Shown: positions 1 through 7,994 of the stretch, one piece after another
Position numbering within the stretch: the first letter of the stretch is position 1
How the letters are laid out: the number at the start of each line of letters is the position of its first letter
Source: Isotricha intestinalis
Taxonomy: Eukaryota; Ciliophora; Litostomatea; Vestibuliferida; Isotrichidae
Length of the DNA stretch: 14,371 nucleotides
Direction of reading: 5' to 3'
NCBI GenBank assembly: GCA_023807065.1
Contig: JAJJLU010000910.1
Location: 1-14,371 of the forward strand
Program-made: the position numbers and the translations under genes
Notes under the pieces: model-generated
Database searches by the model: none
What the model saw: only the letters and a program-made list of their open reading frames with translations
What the model was told of the DNA's origin: nothing

Positions 1-1
1 G

Positions 2-70
2 AATAATATTACTATAATAGAAGAAAATAACAGGTTATCATTTAATATTCCTAAAAAATCCTTGAATTAA
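2..70 (+). CDS. 3' end of a truncated upstream gene
   Basis: An open frame enters from the left edge and gives 22 residues ending IPKKSLN before a TAA stop at 68-70. It is probably the C-terminus of a + strand gene whose body lies outside the window. Support is limited to an open frame, plausible composition (Asn, Ile, Lys, Ser) and its position before the next gene's leader. About 140 bp of almost pure A/T follow before the DCAF13 start codon. Nothing can be said about function, and a chance open frame of this length is possible in such DNA. Confidence 0.35.
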   Translation, partial: NNITIIEENNRLSFNIPKKSLN

Positions 71-211
71 TTTAATTTTTTTATTAAAAAAATATTAAAA
101 AGTTTTATAAAAACTTTTCAATTTTAAATTGTAAATAAAAAACATAAAAAAAAAAATAATTAAAAATAAAAAAAAATAAAATTTATCTTTTTGTTTCCTT
201 GTAGTAAAAAA
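71..211 (+). other. A/T-rich intergenic leader with a short hairpin
   Basis: This 141-bp stretch separates the left-edge gene from DCAF13. It is almost entirely A and T. It contains a perfect 9-bp inverted repeat with a 3-nt loop (AAAAGTTTT-ATA-AAAACTTTT, about 98-118), which lies just downstream of the preceding stop and could sit in its 3' UTR. A pyrimidine-rich run ending in GTAG (about 188-204) lies just before the ATG. It must hold the 3' processing signals of one gene and the promoter and 5' UTR of the next, but no specific motif can be named. Confidence 0.4.
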
Positions 212-1651
212 ATGGTAAAAATAAAGGCAATATGTAGAGACACAAATGACTATACTCGTAAAACAAAGACAGAAATAGAAAAAGTATATAGAAATACAAA
301 TCCAAGATTACATCCTTTTCAAAGAGCAAGAGAATTTGTTCGTGCATTAAATGCAGCAAAATTAGATAAAATTTTTTCAAAGCCTTTTTTATATTCATTA
401 AATGAACCAACAGATTGTGTAAAAGCTTTAGCAAAAAATAAAAATAGTTTAACTGATTTTGCAAGTGGTGGTTTTGATGGTCAAATTATTATTTGGAATT
501 TAACTGATAAAAAACCTCTTTTTAATATTAAATCTACTCATAATATGATTAAAGGCTTATGTTATTCAAATAATGGAGAAGATATTTTATCCTGTGGAGA
601 TGATAATATGATTAATATATTTAATAAAACTAATTTATTTTCTCAAAAAGAATCTTTTTCTCTTTTATATAATAATGGAAAAAATAATATTGTTAATTCT
701 TTAACAAATCAAAATTATTCTTTAGATAAATTTCCTCAAGAATATAAACCAATTTCAACTTATGATTCAAAAGGATTTCTGGAAAGCATTGACCATTCAT
801 ATAATGAAAAAATATTTGCAACAGGAGGAGAATTAATTTCAATTTGGAATTATGATAGAAATACTCCAATTCATTCTTTTAAAACTTCAACAGATGGTTT
901 TTTAAAAGTTAAATTTAATTATAGTGATAATAATATATTATTATCAACATCATATGACAGAAGTATTATATTATATGATTTAAGGACTAAAAATCCTTTA
1001 AATTCAGTTATATTAAAGAATAAATCTGCATGTGCTTGTTGGAATCCTCAAGAACCTTTTAATTTTACTGTTGGAAATGAAGATAGTAATTGTTATTCTT
1101 TTGATATGAGAAAATTAGATAAAATTAAAATGATTCATAAAGACCATATTTTAGCTGTTTTAGATATTGATTATTCTCCTACTGGAAAAGAATTTGTTAC
1201 TGGTTCCTTTGATAAAACTTTAAGAATTTTCCCTGTTGATCAAGGCTTTTCTAGAGAATGTTATCATGGAAAAAGAATGCAAAAAGTTTATTCTGTTTTA
1301 TATACTATGGATAATAAATATGTTATTTCTGGCTCTGAAGATAATAATGTTAGAGTTTGGAAAAGTAGAGGTAATGATGCTATTAAAATTTTAAATAAAA
1401 GAGAAAAAGATTATCGAGAATATTCTAAAAAATTAATTGAAAAATATCAATATATGAGAGATATTAAAAAAATTGTTAATAGGAAACATTTACCTAAATA
1501 TATTATTAATAAGAAAAAAGAAATTAAAATTAGAAACGAAGCAAAAGGAAGAAAGTTTAAGAATAGAGAAGAAAATTCTAGACCTGGAACTTTGGATTAT
1601 AAACCTGAAAGAGTTGAAAAAATTGTTAATTCTGAAATTGTAAAGAAATAA
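212..1651 (+). CDS. DCAF13: DCAF13/SOF1 WD40 protein, SSU processome factor
   Basis: A 479-residue WD-repeat protein of the DCAF13/Sof1 family. In other eukaryotes this nucleolar protein works in the U3 small-subunit processome for 18S rRNA maturation, and in animals also as a CUL4-DDB1 adaptor. The N-terminus fits the family: LHPFQRAREFVRALNAAKLD followed by KIFSKPFL (about residues 33-60). WD blades follow from about 65 to 385, with readable blade ends such as IIIWNL (92-97), LISIWNYD (208-215), IILYDLR (252-258), LRIFPVD and VRVWKS. The C-terminal Sof1 domain (about 386-470) is clear, including NKREKDY, HLPKYI and the basic NEAKGRK. I chose the ATG at 212 because the upstream extension has no ATG and the family N-terminus aligns there. 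It is slightly longer than the human protein because of Asn-rich loops around 140-185. Stop is TAA. It converges on the next gene with a 39-bp gap. Function is inferred from the family. Confidence 0.95.
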   Translation: MVKIKAICRDTNDYTRKTKTEIEKVYRNTNPRLHPFQRAREFVRALNAAKLDKIFSKPFLYSLNEPTDCVKALAKNKNSLTDFASGGFDGQIIIWNLTDKKPLFNIKSTHNMIKGLCYSNNGEDILSCGDDNMINIFNKTNLFSQKESFSLLYNNGKNNIVNSLTNQNYSLDKFPQEYKPISTYDSKGFLESIDHSYNEKIFATGGELISIWNYDRNTPIHSFKTSTDGFLKVKFNYSDNNILLSTSYDRSIILYDLRTKNPLNSVILKNKSACACWNPQEPFNFTVGNEDSNCYSFDMRKLDKIKMIHKDHILAVLDIDYSPTGKEFVTGSFDKTLRIFPVDQGFSRECYHGKRMQKVYSVLYTMDNKYVISGSEDNNVRVWKSRGNDAIKILNKREKDYREYSKKLIEKYQYMRDIKKIVNRKHLPKYIINKKKEIKIRNEAKGRKFKNREENSRPGTLDYKPERVEKIVNSEIVKK

Positions 1652-1690
1652 TTATATATATTAAAACTTTAAAATAAAATTTTTTTGTTT

Positions 1691-2392
1691 TTAATTAACT
1701 ATTTTCCTATAAAAAATTAATTTTGATAATGAATCACTAAAATATATAACCCAAATAATTGAAATTATTTGTATTAATTTTACTGTAGTAGAAGTAAATA
1801 TTTCTTTAAATGTCTGATAACTAAAAACCAAGAATAAAAACATTATTAAAATTATAAAATGGGTGATTAAAGTATATAAACTAACACTTTTGGGATCATT
1901 AACTATTTGTTGATAACTATTTTCATCATTATAATGATTTCTATTATAATAATTATTTTGATTTTGCCTTATTTTACATAAAATAACTGCATTTTCAACA
2001 AATCTATGTTCATAAAATTTAAATTGTTTATTTTGATCTAAAATTTGTCCTTGAAAAAATAAATAAACTTCATGATTCCCATTGAATGGTTTTATTTCTC
2101 TATTAACAAAATCCTTTATATATTCATTTTTATTTATTTTATATTCTTTTCTTTCTTCATCAAATTGAATTTCTAAATCTATAAAATCATTTTCATTCTG
2201 TTGATTCTGAGAATTTATATTTTGATTATTTGAATTTTGAGAATTATTTGGAATATCATCTAATAAATGATAATTTCTATAAAGAAAATATATCAAAGAG
2301 ACAATAAATATTAAAGAAGTAGTAAGAAATAATTGCCAATTAATATTTTCATATAAATAATACTTTATACTATCAATTAATCCAATCTTCAT
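1691..2392 (-). CDS. TMUB-like membrane-anchored ubiquitin-like protein
   Basis: A 233-residue protein with an N-terminal membrane helix (about 20-37), an Asn/Gln-rich linker (48-68), a ubiquitin-like fold (about 70-142) and two C-terminal membrane helices (about 172-191 and 203-218). The ubiquitin-like part shows an opening strand IDLEIQF, a central helix after NKNEYIKDF, the VYLFFQGQILD turn typical of ubiquitin-like domains, then FYEHRFVENAVILCKI. There is no C-terminal GG, so it is a domain rather than a conjugated modifier. One helix before the domain and two after matches the metazoan TMUB1/TMUB2 arrangement. HERP-like ER proteins are an alternative. TMUB1 has been linked to ER-associated degradation, and a similar role here is inference from topology. 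It is divergent from the membrane-protein gene at 2439, with only 46 bp shared upstream. Stop is TAA. Confidence 0.7.
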   Translation of the reverse strand: MKIGLIDSIKYYLYENINWQLFLTTSLIFIVSLIYFLYRNYHLLDDIPNNSQNSNNQNINSQNQQNENDFIDLEIQFDEERKEYKINKNEYIKDFVNREIKPFNGNHEVYLFFQGQILDQNKQFKFYEHRFVENAVILCKIRQNQNNYYNRNHYNDENSYQQIVNDPKSVSLYTLITHFIILIMFLFLVFSYQTFKEIFTSTTVKLIQIISIIWVIYFSDSLSKLIFYRKIVN

Positions 2393-2438
2393 TTACAAAT
2401 ATTTATTTTTTTTTTTAAATAAAAAATTATTATATTTA
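2393..2438. promoter_or_regulatory. 46-bp divergent intergenic, shared promoter region
   Basis: The starts of two divergent genes, the ubiquitin-like membrane protein (-) and the type I membrane protein (+), are only 46 bp apart. The interval is A/T only apart from one C and contains a long T run. Both promoters and both 5' leaders must fit here or reach into the neighbouring gene. No TATA-like or other element can be told apart from background. Confidence 0.5.
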
Positions 2439-3332
2439 ATGAAATTCATTATTCTTTCATTATTTTATATAATTTTCACTCAAAAAGTTCCTCCTGCAGG
2501 AGATTTATTAAAAAAAACTAGATTATTATCTTGTCTTTCATTAACTCAATTAAGATTACAACAAGATAAATCAAACATAGATAATTTAATAAAATCATTA
2601 ATGAAAACAAGAAGTGAGTTCACTGATAAAAAAAAAGCTTTAGAATTAATAAATAATATTATGTTGGTAAATTGTTATGATAAAATTACAGATTTACAAA
2701 CCCATAAAATAATGCTTTCTGCTCAAAAAGGAAAAATTAATACTTTAGATCCTGAATTTGCTGAATTATTAAATATAGAGAATGATTTTATAAAAGATAT
2801 TCCTAAATTTACTTCTAAAATTCAAGAAATTCAAAAAATGTTAATTGAAATTAGAAAAGAAGAAAAGGAATTCACTGAAAAAATGAAAGATAAAAATTTT
2901 AAACCTGGAAAAGAATTTGAAGAATTATATAAAAAATATAATAAAACTGGTAATTGGAATACAAAAAAAAAACCTGAGAAAAAAAAGGAAGAAAAAAAAA
3001 TAAATAAAAAACCAATTTATAAAGATTCCAAATGGGAAAAAGTTTATTATGATAATGAAAATAACATTGAAATAAGTTTATTTAATGTTAAAAAAACTTA
3101 TCAAATTTTAGGTTTAAATACAATTTTTGGGACAATTATTGCAACATTAATATTTTTAAATATAGTAAATTGTTCAAAAAAAATTCAAAATGAAATTCAA
3201 GAAATGAAAAAAAATCAATTATTAAATGAACAAAATAATGAAAACGAAGAAATTGAAGAAAATGAAGAAATAGAAGATACAAAAAATGAAGAAAATGAAG
3301 AAAGAAAAGTTGAAGAAGAAAAAAAAGAATAA
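2439..3332 (+). CDS. Single-pass type I membrane protein, unknown function
   Basis: A 297-residue protein that I do not recognise. It starts with a hydrophobic signal sequence (about 1-14, FIILSLFYIIF), then a region predicted to lie outside the cytosol (about 20-220) rich in charged helices, with two cysteines (C32 and C79) that could form a disulfide. A Lys-rich stretch (175-192) precedes a clear membrane helix at about 222-244 (ILGLNTIFGTIIATLIFLNI). The tail (245-297) is highly acidic, dominated by Glu and Asn. Topology is therefore most likely signal peptide, lumenal or outer domain, one helix, cytosolic tail. No known domain is visible. Stop is TAA, and the next gene converges 76 bp away. 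The gene call is secure from length, start context and composition. Function is unknown. Confidence 0.8.
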   Translation: MKFIILSLFYIIFTQKVPPAGDLLKKTRLLSCLSLTQLRLQQDKSNIDNLIKSLMKTRSEFTDKKKALELINNIMLVNCYDKITDLQTHKIMLSAQKGKINTLDPEFAELLNIENDFIKDIPKFTSKIQEIQKMLIEIRKEEKEFTEKMKDKNFKPGKEFEELYKKYNKTGNWNTKKKPEKKKEEKKINKKPIYKDSKWEKVYYDNENNIEISLFNVKKTYQILGLNTIFGTIIATLIFLNIVNCSKKIQNEIQEMKKNQLLNEQNNENEEIEENEEIEDTKNEENEERKVEEEKKE

Positions 3333-3408
3333 ATAAATTATAAATTAATAAAAAATATATATTTAATTTTGAGACTATATTTTGATATTATAATATTTAA
3401 AAATAAAT

Positions 3409-6400
3409 CTAATCATCATCTTCATATAAAAAATCTAATTTTGATTTCTTTTTAGGTTGTTCACCAAATAAATTATTTATTTTAGAAGGATTTTCATTTT
3501 GTTTTGAAGACATTCTATTTATATTATTATTATTTGAAAATAAATTATTTCTATTTGAATTTGGCATTAAAGATTTTGCCGGAGGTCTAAATGTATTTGT
3601 ATTATCATCATCAATATCAGCAAATAAATTTTTTATAGTCTTTTTCTGAGTTTGAGGTTTAATTTCACCAAATAAATTATTTATAGGTTGAACAACAGGT
3701 TTTATTTCAGTTTTAGTTTCTGTTTCAGTATTAAACATAGATTGAATAACAGGTTTAGTTTCAGGTTGTTTAATTTCTTCATTAAATAAATTTATATTAA
3801 GAGGTTTAATTTCTGGTTGTTTTATAGGTTGTTTAATATCTTCATTAAATAAATTTATATCTAATGGTTTTTTTTCCAATTTTGACTCTTTAATTTCTTC
3901 ATTAAATATATTATTTATATTTATTATTTGTTTGTTTTCTTGTTGATTTACTTCTTGATAATTTAATTTTGTTTGAATTATTGGTTTATTTTCAGTTTCA
4001 GTTTTAGTTTGAATAATAGGTTGAGTATTAAATATAGGTTTAATTTCAGTTTTTATTTCAGATTCATTTTTAATTGTTGTTTGAACAACATTTTTTTTCT
4101 CAGGTTGAGATAAAGGATCAAATAAAGCTTTTTTAATTGGCTTTTTTTCAGGTTTATTTATTTGTTCCTTTGTTTCTTGATTAATTATTGGTTTTGTTTC
4201 ATTTTCAATTATTGGATTTGTTTCTATTTTTGTTTCAGATTCATATGGACTTTCATTTGGAATTTCATTTATTTGTTCTAAATTCTTATTTTCATTTTGA
4301 TTTTGTGAACCAAAAGCTAATTTTTTTGGTTTTTTCTTTTTAATTACAATTGTTTTTTCTCTTGCTTCTTCTAAAGTATTTTCCTTTTTCTTTTCCTCAT
4401 TTTCAAAATTGTTTTCATTATTATTATTTTCATTATTATGATGTTCATTAGTATTATTTTCATTATTATTATTTTCGTTATTGTTTTTTTCATTTTCATT
4501 ACCATTATTTTCATTTTTTTCTTCATTTCCTTCTTCATTATTTTCTTTTTTAATTAATTTTTTATCTTGCATTATAAATGCATTTTGTCCAGTACTTAAC
4601 CTATTTCCAAGAAAATTAGATAAATTTGCAATTCTTGAAGTCATATTTTCAGTTTTTGAACTTATAGTGAGAGTATTTCTTAAAGGATTCTTTTCTTGTT
4701 TTTGTTCTTCAAATAAATTATTTAATCTTGATTTAATATTTGTAGAAGCTCTTAATGAAATTTCTTCTTTTTTTTCATTATTATTATCAAATATATCATT
4801 AATATTTGTTTTTTTTTCATTTTGTTTTGATAATCCAAACATTGATGCCATATCATGTTTAATTTTTGGTTTTTCTTCTTCTTTAGGTTCCTCAAGTTTT
4901 ACATCTTCTTTTTTGGGTTGTTCTATTATAGTTTGAGTATATTTAATTTCTTCTTTTTTAGGTTGTTCAATTATAGATTGAGTAAATTTAATTTCTTCTT
5001 TTTTAGGTTGCTCAATTATGGGTTGAGTAAATTTAACTTCTTCTTTTTTAGGTTGTGCAATTATTGGTTGAGTAAATTTAACTTCTTCTTTTTTAGGTTT
5101 AATTTCTTCATCATCATCATCATCAAAGAAATTTGGTTTAAAACTTAATTTTGGTTTTTCTACATTTTTAAATATATTTGTAACTGGTTTTTCATTAGTA
5201 TTATTATTTGCAAATAAATTAATTTTTTTCTTATTCTCAATAGGTAATCCAGTTAAAGGATCAATTTGTTGTTTTTTCTTAGGTTCAACAAAATTATTAT
5301 TATTTAAATTTATTTGAGGTTTAATTTCAGGTTGAATAAACTGTGGTTTAATTTCACTTTGATTTACTTGAGGATTAATAACAGGTTGTATAATTGGTTG
5401 TTGTTTTACTATTTCAGGTTTTTTTTTATCAGATATAATTTGATTTAATTTATCATTTAATGATTGTGTATTAATTGATATTTTCCCAGTTTCAATTTCT
5501 TCATCTTCTTCTTCATCATCACCTCCAAATAAAGTTTTAAATTTCTTATGTGCGTTTTGTAATTTTAAATTTTTTTCTTTTTCTTTTTCTGTATTCAAAT
5601 CTATAATAGGTTTTTTATTATTCATTGGCATTGATTGACTATATTTTTGTTGATTAACTTGAGGTTGAATCATTGATTGAATAATATTATTATTATTAAA
5701 AGTATTTTCTTCTTCTTCTTCATCATTAAATGTTGGAAGAGTAATTTGAGGATTTGGATTTTTATTAATATTAACATTTTCAGGAATATTTGGTTTTATC
5801 ATTTGAGGAATATTCATAATATTTTGATTAGGTTGTATATTTTGATTAGGTTGTATATTTTGATTAGATTGTATATTTTGATTAGGATTCATTAACTTTT
5901 GATTAGGTTGTATTATATTTTGATTGGGTTTCATTAGATTTTGATTCATTAAATTATTACTAAACATATTGTTCATTGGTAAAGAAAAACCATTTGGTTT
6001 AAAAAGTGGGTCATCATCATCATCTTCAATATCATCATCTAAACCAATTAAAGCTTGTTCTAATGAAGTTGGATTTCTTTGTCCTCCTTTTTCAATACTT
6101 TTCTTAAATAACATTCCTGCCAAACTTGAAGGATCTGAATTACTAACAACAGGTTGAATAATATTATTATTATTATTTATATTATTATTATTATTTATTT
6201 GACTAGTTTGACCTCCCATTCTCATTTTTAATTGTTCATTAAAACTTAATTCTCTTTCAGGAACAACATTTTGATTATTTATATTATTTAAATTAGGATT
6301 TACTGCATTTATATTTTGTAAATTAGTATTATTTACATTAGTATTATTACTATTAATTTGAGAATTAGCGGGATTAACATTTTGAATATTATCATTTCTA

Positions 6401-7161
6401 TTATTTACATTAATATTTACTGGAGGAAGTGGAGGAGCAATAGGAATATTCCCTTTTCCAGGAGCAGAAACAACAACAGGAATATTAATATTATTATTAT
6501 TATTATTAAAATTATTATTATCATTATTTCCATTATCTAAAATAATTTCAGTTTCACCATTTTCTCCAGAAATTTGTTGTTTATTAATTTCTTCTTTAAT
6601 TTCTTCATTTTCAATATTCTCTTCAATATTTAATCCAATATATGCATTTTCAAAGAAATCTTTAGTTCCAATAATATCAGGTAATTTCAATCCTTTAATT
6701 CTACTTAAATCTTTTCCCATAATTTTAGAACTAGCAACACTGGAATTATCATCATCAGGATTATTATTATCAATATTTCTTTGTTGATCTTTAAAATTAA
6801 CAAATTCAATGCTTTTCTGCATTGCATCTTTAAAATTATTATTTGCAATATTTTGTATTTCTTCAGAAGTATAATTATGATTATTTGTTTCTTCTTTAAT
6901 AATTTGTCTAGTATCATTTTCATCAATTACATGTTCTATAAATTTATTTCCACTCATTGTTTTTAAACTATTCATTGAATTATAAAAATCTACTTCTATT
7001 AATGATAAATTTCTACTAAAATTTTGAATATTATTTGCTAATATACCACATTTATTTTGGTAATCTTCTGTGAAGGATTTTAGTTTTTGAATTAATAAAA
7101 CTTCGGCATCTACATTCCATGTTGAAGCTCGAGATTGAAGTTCGTTGAAATTTGATGACAT
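3409..7161 (-). CDS. WASHC2: WASH complex subunit FAM21/WASHC2 homologue
   Basis: A 1250-residue protein with a short ordered head and a very long low-complexity tail. FAM21 is the tail-bearing subunit of the WASH complex, which drives Arp2/3 actin assembly on endosomes, and its tail binds retromer and capping protein. The head (residues 10-85) fits FAM21: TWNVDAEVLLIQKLKSF, a helical run, then GNKFIEHVIDEND. Other family-like segments follow: FKDAMQKSIEFVNF (110-123), LPDIIGTKDFFENAYIGL (160-177) and LSFNEQLKMRMGG. The tail repeats Leu/Ile-Phe followed by acidic residues, as in FAM21 LFa motifs: TLFGGDDEEEDEE, NFFDDDDDEE, IFDNNNE, NLFEEQ, INLFNEDI, INLFNEEI, NLFGEI, NLFADIDDD, NLFGEQ. There is a Pro-rich patch near 239-247 (IPIAPPLPP), plus poly-Asn and tandem repeats. 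Stop is TAG. Identity rests on reading of motifs. Retromer and capping-protein binding are inferred from the family. Confidence 0.85.
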   Translation of the reverse strand: MSSNFNELQSRASTWNVDAEVLLIQKLKSFTEDYQNKCGILANNIQNFSRNLSLIEVDFYNSMNSLKTMSGNKFIEHVIDENDTRQIIKEETNNHNYTSEEIQNIANNNFKDAMQKSIEFVNFKDQQRNIDNNNPDDDNSSVASSKIMGKDLSRIKGLKLPDIIGTKDFFENAYIGLNIEENIENEEIKEEINKQQISGENGETEIILDNGNNDNNNFNNNNNNINIPVVVSAPGKGNIPIAPPLPPVNINVNNRNDNIQNVNPANSQINSNNTNVNNTNLQNINAVNPNLNNINNQNVVPERELSFNEQLKMRMGGQTSQINNNNNINNNNNIIQPVVSNSDPSSLAGMLFKKSIEKGGQRNPTSLEQALIGLDDDIEDDDDDPLFKPNGFSLPMNNMFSNNLMNQNLMKPNQNIIQPNQKLMNPNQNIQSNQNIQPNQNIQPNQNIMNIPQMIKPNIPENVNINKNPNPQITLPTFNDEEEEENTFNNNNIIQSMIQPQVNQQKYSQSMPMNNKKPIIDLNTEKEKEKNLKLQNAHKKFKTLFGGDDEEEDEEIETGKISINTQSLNDKLNQIISDKKKPEIVKQQPIIQPVINPQVNQSEIKPQFIQPEIKPQINLNNNNFVEPKKKQQIDPLTGLPIENKKKINLFANNNTNEKPVTNIFKNVEKPKLSFKPNFFDDDDDEEIKPKKEEVKFTQPIIAQPKKEEVKFTQPIIEQPKKEEIKFTQSIIEQPKKEEIKYTQTIIEQPKKEDVKLEEPKEEEKPKIKHDMASMFGLSKQNEKKTNINDIFDNNNEKKEEISLRASTNIKSRLNNLFEEQKQEKNPLRNTLTISSKTENMTSRIANLSNFLGNRLSTGQNAFIMQDKKLIKKENNEEGNEEKNENNGNENEKNNNENNNNENNTNEHHNNENNNNENNFENEEKKKENTLEEAREKTIVIKKKKPKKLAFGSQNQNENKNLEQINEIPNESPYESETKIETNPIIENETKPIINQETKEQINKPEKKPIKKALFDPLSQPEKKNVVQTTIKNESEIKTEIKPIFNTQPIIQTKTETENKPIIQTKLNYQEVNQQENKQIININNIFNEEIKESKLEKKPLDINLFNEDIKQPIKQPEIKPLNINLFNEEIKQPETKPVIQSMFNTETETKTEIKPVVQPINNLFGEIKPQTQKKTIKNLFADIDDDNTNTFRPPAKSLMPNSNRNNLFSNNNNINRMSSKQNENPSKINNLFGEQPKKKSKLDFLYEDDD
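4885..5094 (-). repeat. 45-bp coding tandem repeat in the FAM21 tail
   Basis: Four complete 45-bp units (5050-5094, 5005-5049, 4960-5004, 4915-4959) and a decaying fifth (4885-4914) encode the 15-residue unit KKEEVKFTQPIIAQP, with small changes (V/I, F/Y, P/S/T, A/E). It covers about residues 690-749 plus a partial copy. It directly follows an acidic LFa-like block and a Pro/Lys stretch. The frame is kept throughout, and most differences are single codon changes, which suggests recent expansion of a short linear motif. Confidence 0.9.
5821..5888 (-). repeat. 18-bp coding tandem repeat (Asn/Gln-rich)
   Basis: Three full 18-bp units (5821-5838, 5839-5856, 5857-5874) and a partial fourth encode the six-residue pattern QNIQPN within the FAM21 tail. 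Related but more divergent QN/PNQ text continues on both sides. It looks like slippage-type expansion inside a disordered segment rather than a structured motif. Confidence 0.85.
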
Positions 7162-7994
7162 GTTTTTTAAATTATAAGAAATGAATGATTTTTTTACTTT
7201 TTTTTAAATATTTTTTTTATTTTTTTATATTATTTTTTATTTTTATTTAATTATTATCTAGTTAATCCTTTGCTTCTATAAGATTTAAATTATAAAATCT
7301 TTATTTTAAGATTACTTTTTTTGGTTGATGGTTAAAGGTATTTTATATCAATGAAGTTGAGGATATAAAATTTGTTTCTATTTTATTAAATAAAAGGTAT
7401 AAAAATTGTTTTATTAATTAAAATTATGTCTCATGCAATTTTTAAAGAATATTTTTTGTGATATAATTTCAAAATGTTTAACAAAATTATAATTAATTGT
7501 ATAATTATTATTTTCAAAATCAGAATGTATTGTTCTTTTTCAAAAATATTGTTAATTTAAATCATCATATTCGCTAGGTCTAATATTTCTTTTTAATTTT
7601 TTTGAAATATGTGTTTCATTTAAAATTTTTATAATATTTATCATTTATTTTATTCAATATAATTTTATATCTGAATTACAATAAATAATAATTTTCCTAA
7701 TTTCTATTTTGTTTTTCTTTATATTTATCTTTTTTTATTTGATTAAATTATTAATTATATTTTTTTTAATTCTTTTTATTCTTTTTCTTGAATTGATAAA
7801 CTTTGTATGATATTTTATTTATTATTTTATTTATCTAATAAATTAAAAAGACAAACATACAAGTTGGATAAAAATAAAATAAAAATCCAAAAAATTTCTT
7901 TTTGTTTTTTTAATATAAATCAAAAAATAAATAAGTTTTTAAATGATTAAATAAATAAACTTCTTCTATATAATAAAATTCATAATAACAAATT
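7162..7994. other. 833-bp intergenic region without a convincing gene
   Basis: This is the longest gap in the window, between the FAM21 start and the calpain stop, both on the - strand. No long open frame exists on either strand. What can be seen: a slightly more G-containing section at about 7255-7375 with a 7-bp inverted repeat (7280-7286 with 7295-7301) and a 10-bp one (7340-7349 with 7362-7371, 12-nt loop); a 30-codon - strand frame at 7552-7644; and a homogeneous A/T-rich part up to 7994. It should contain the FAM21 promoter and the calpain 3' end. No tRNA, rRNA or spliceosomal RNA is recognisable. Confidence 0.6.
7552..7644 (-). CDS. Doubtful 30-residue ORF or exon remnant
   Basis: An ATG-started frame of 30 codons, ending KRNIRPSEYDDLN and a TAA stop, lies inside the long gap. 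Its second half uses unusually mixed codons (AGA CCT AGC GAA) for this A/T-rich spacer, which is what drew attention. In-frame stops sit immediately upstream, so it is either a tiny gene, the last exon of a spliced gene, a decayed fragment, or chance. I could not find an upstream exon with a convincing short GT...AG intron. No family is recognised. Confidence 0.15.
   Translation of the reverse strand: MINIIKILNETHISKKLKRNIRPSEYDDLN

Noticed and set aside
131..204. Possible 5' UTR intron ending at the pyrimidine-rich TTTCCTTGTAG before DCAF13
   Set aside because: A GTAAAT donor exists, but at 74 nt it is much longer than the one supported intron, no coding frame tests it, and the upstream gene ends only 60 bp before it.
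191..211. Start of the DCAF13 frame at a TTG seven codons upstream of the ATG
   Set aside because: The frame is open there, but a non-ATG start is not needed: the family N-terminus aligns with the ATG at 212, which has a run of A before it.
4481..4936. + strand open frame rich in Phe and Ser
   Set aside because: It lies entirely opposite the FAM21 tail and its composition is the mirror of the Lys/Glu/Asn-rich codons, so it is a shadow. The same applies to the + strand frames at 4855-5148, 5677-5895, 5969-6157, 6358-6540 and 6781-6966.
7520..7575. C/D-box-like pair (ATGATGA then CTGA on the - strand)
   Set aside because: Such short motifs are common by chance in this A/T-rich DNA, the flanks do not form a terminal stem, and the ATGATGA overlaps the doubtful 30-codon frame.
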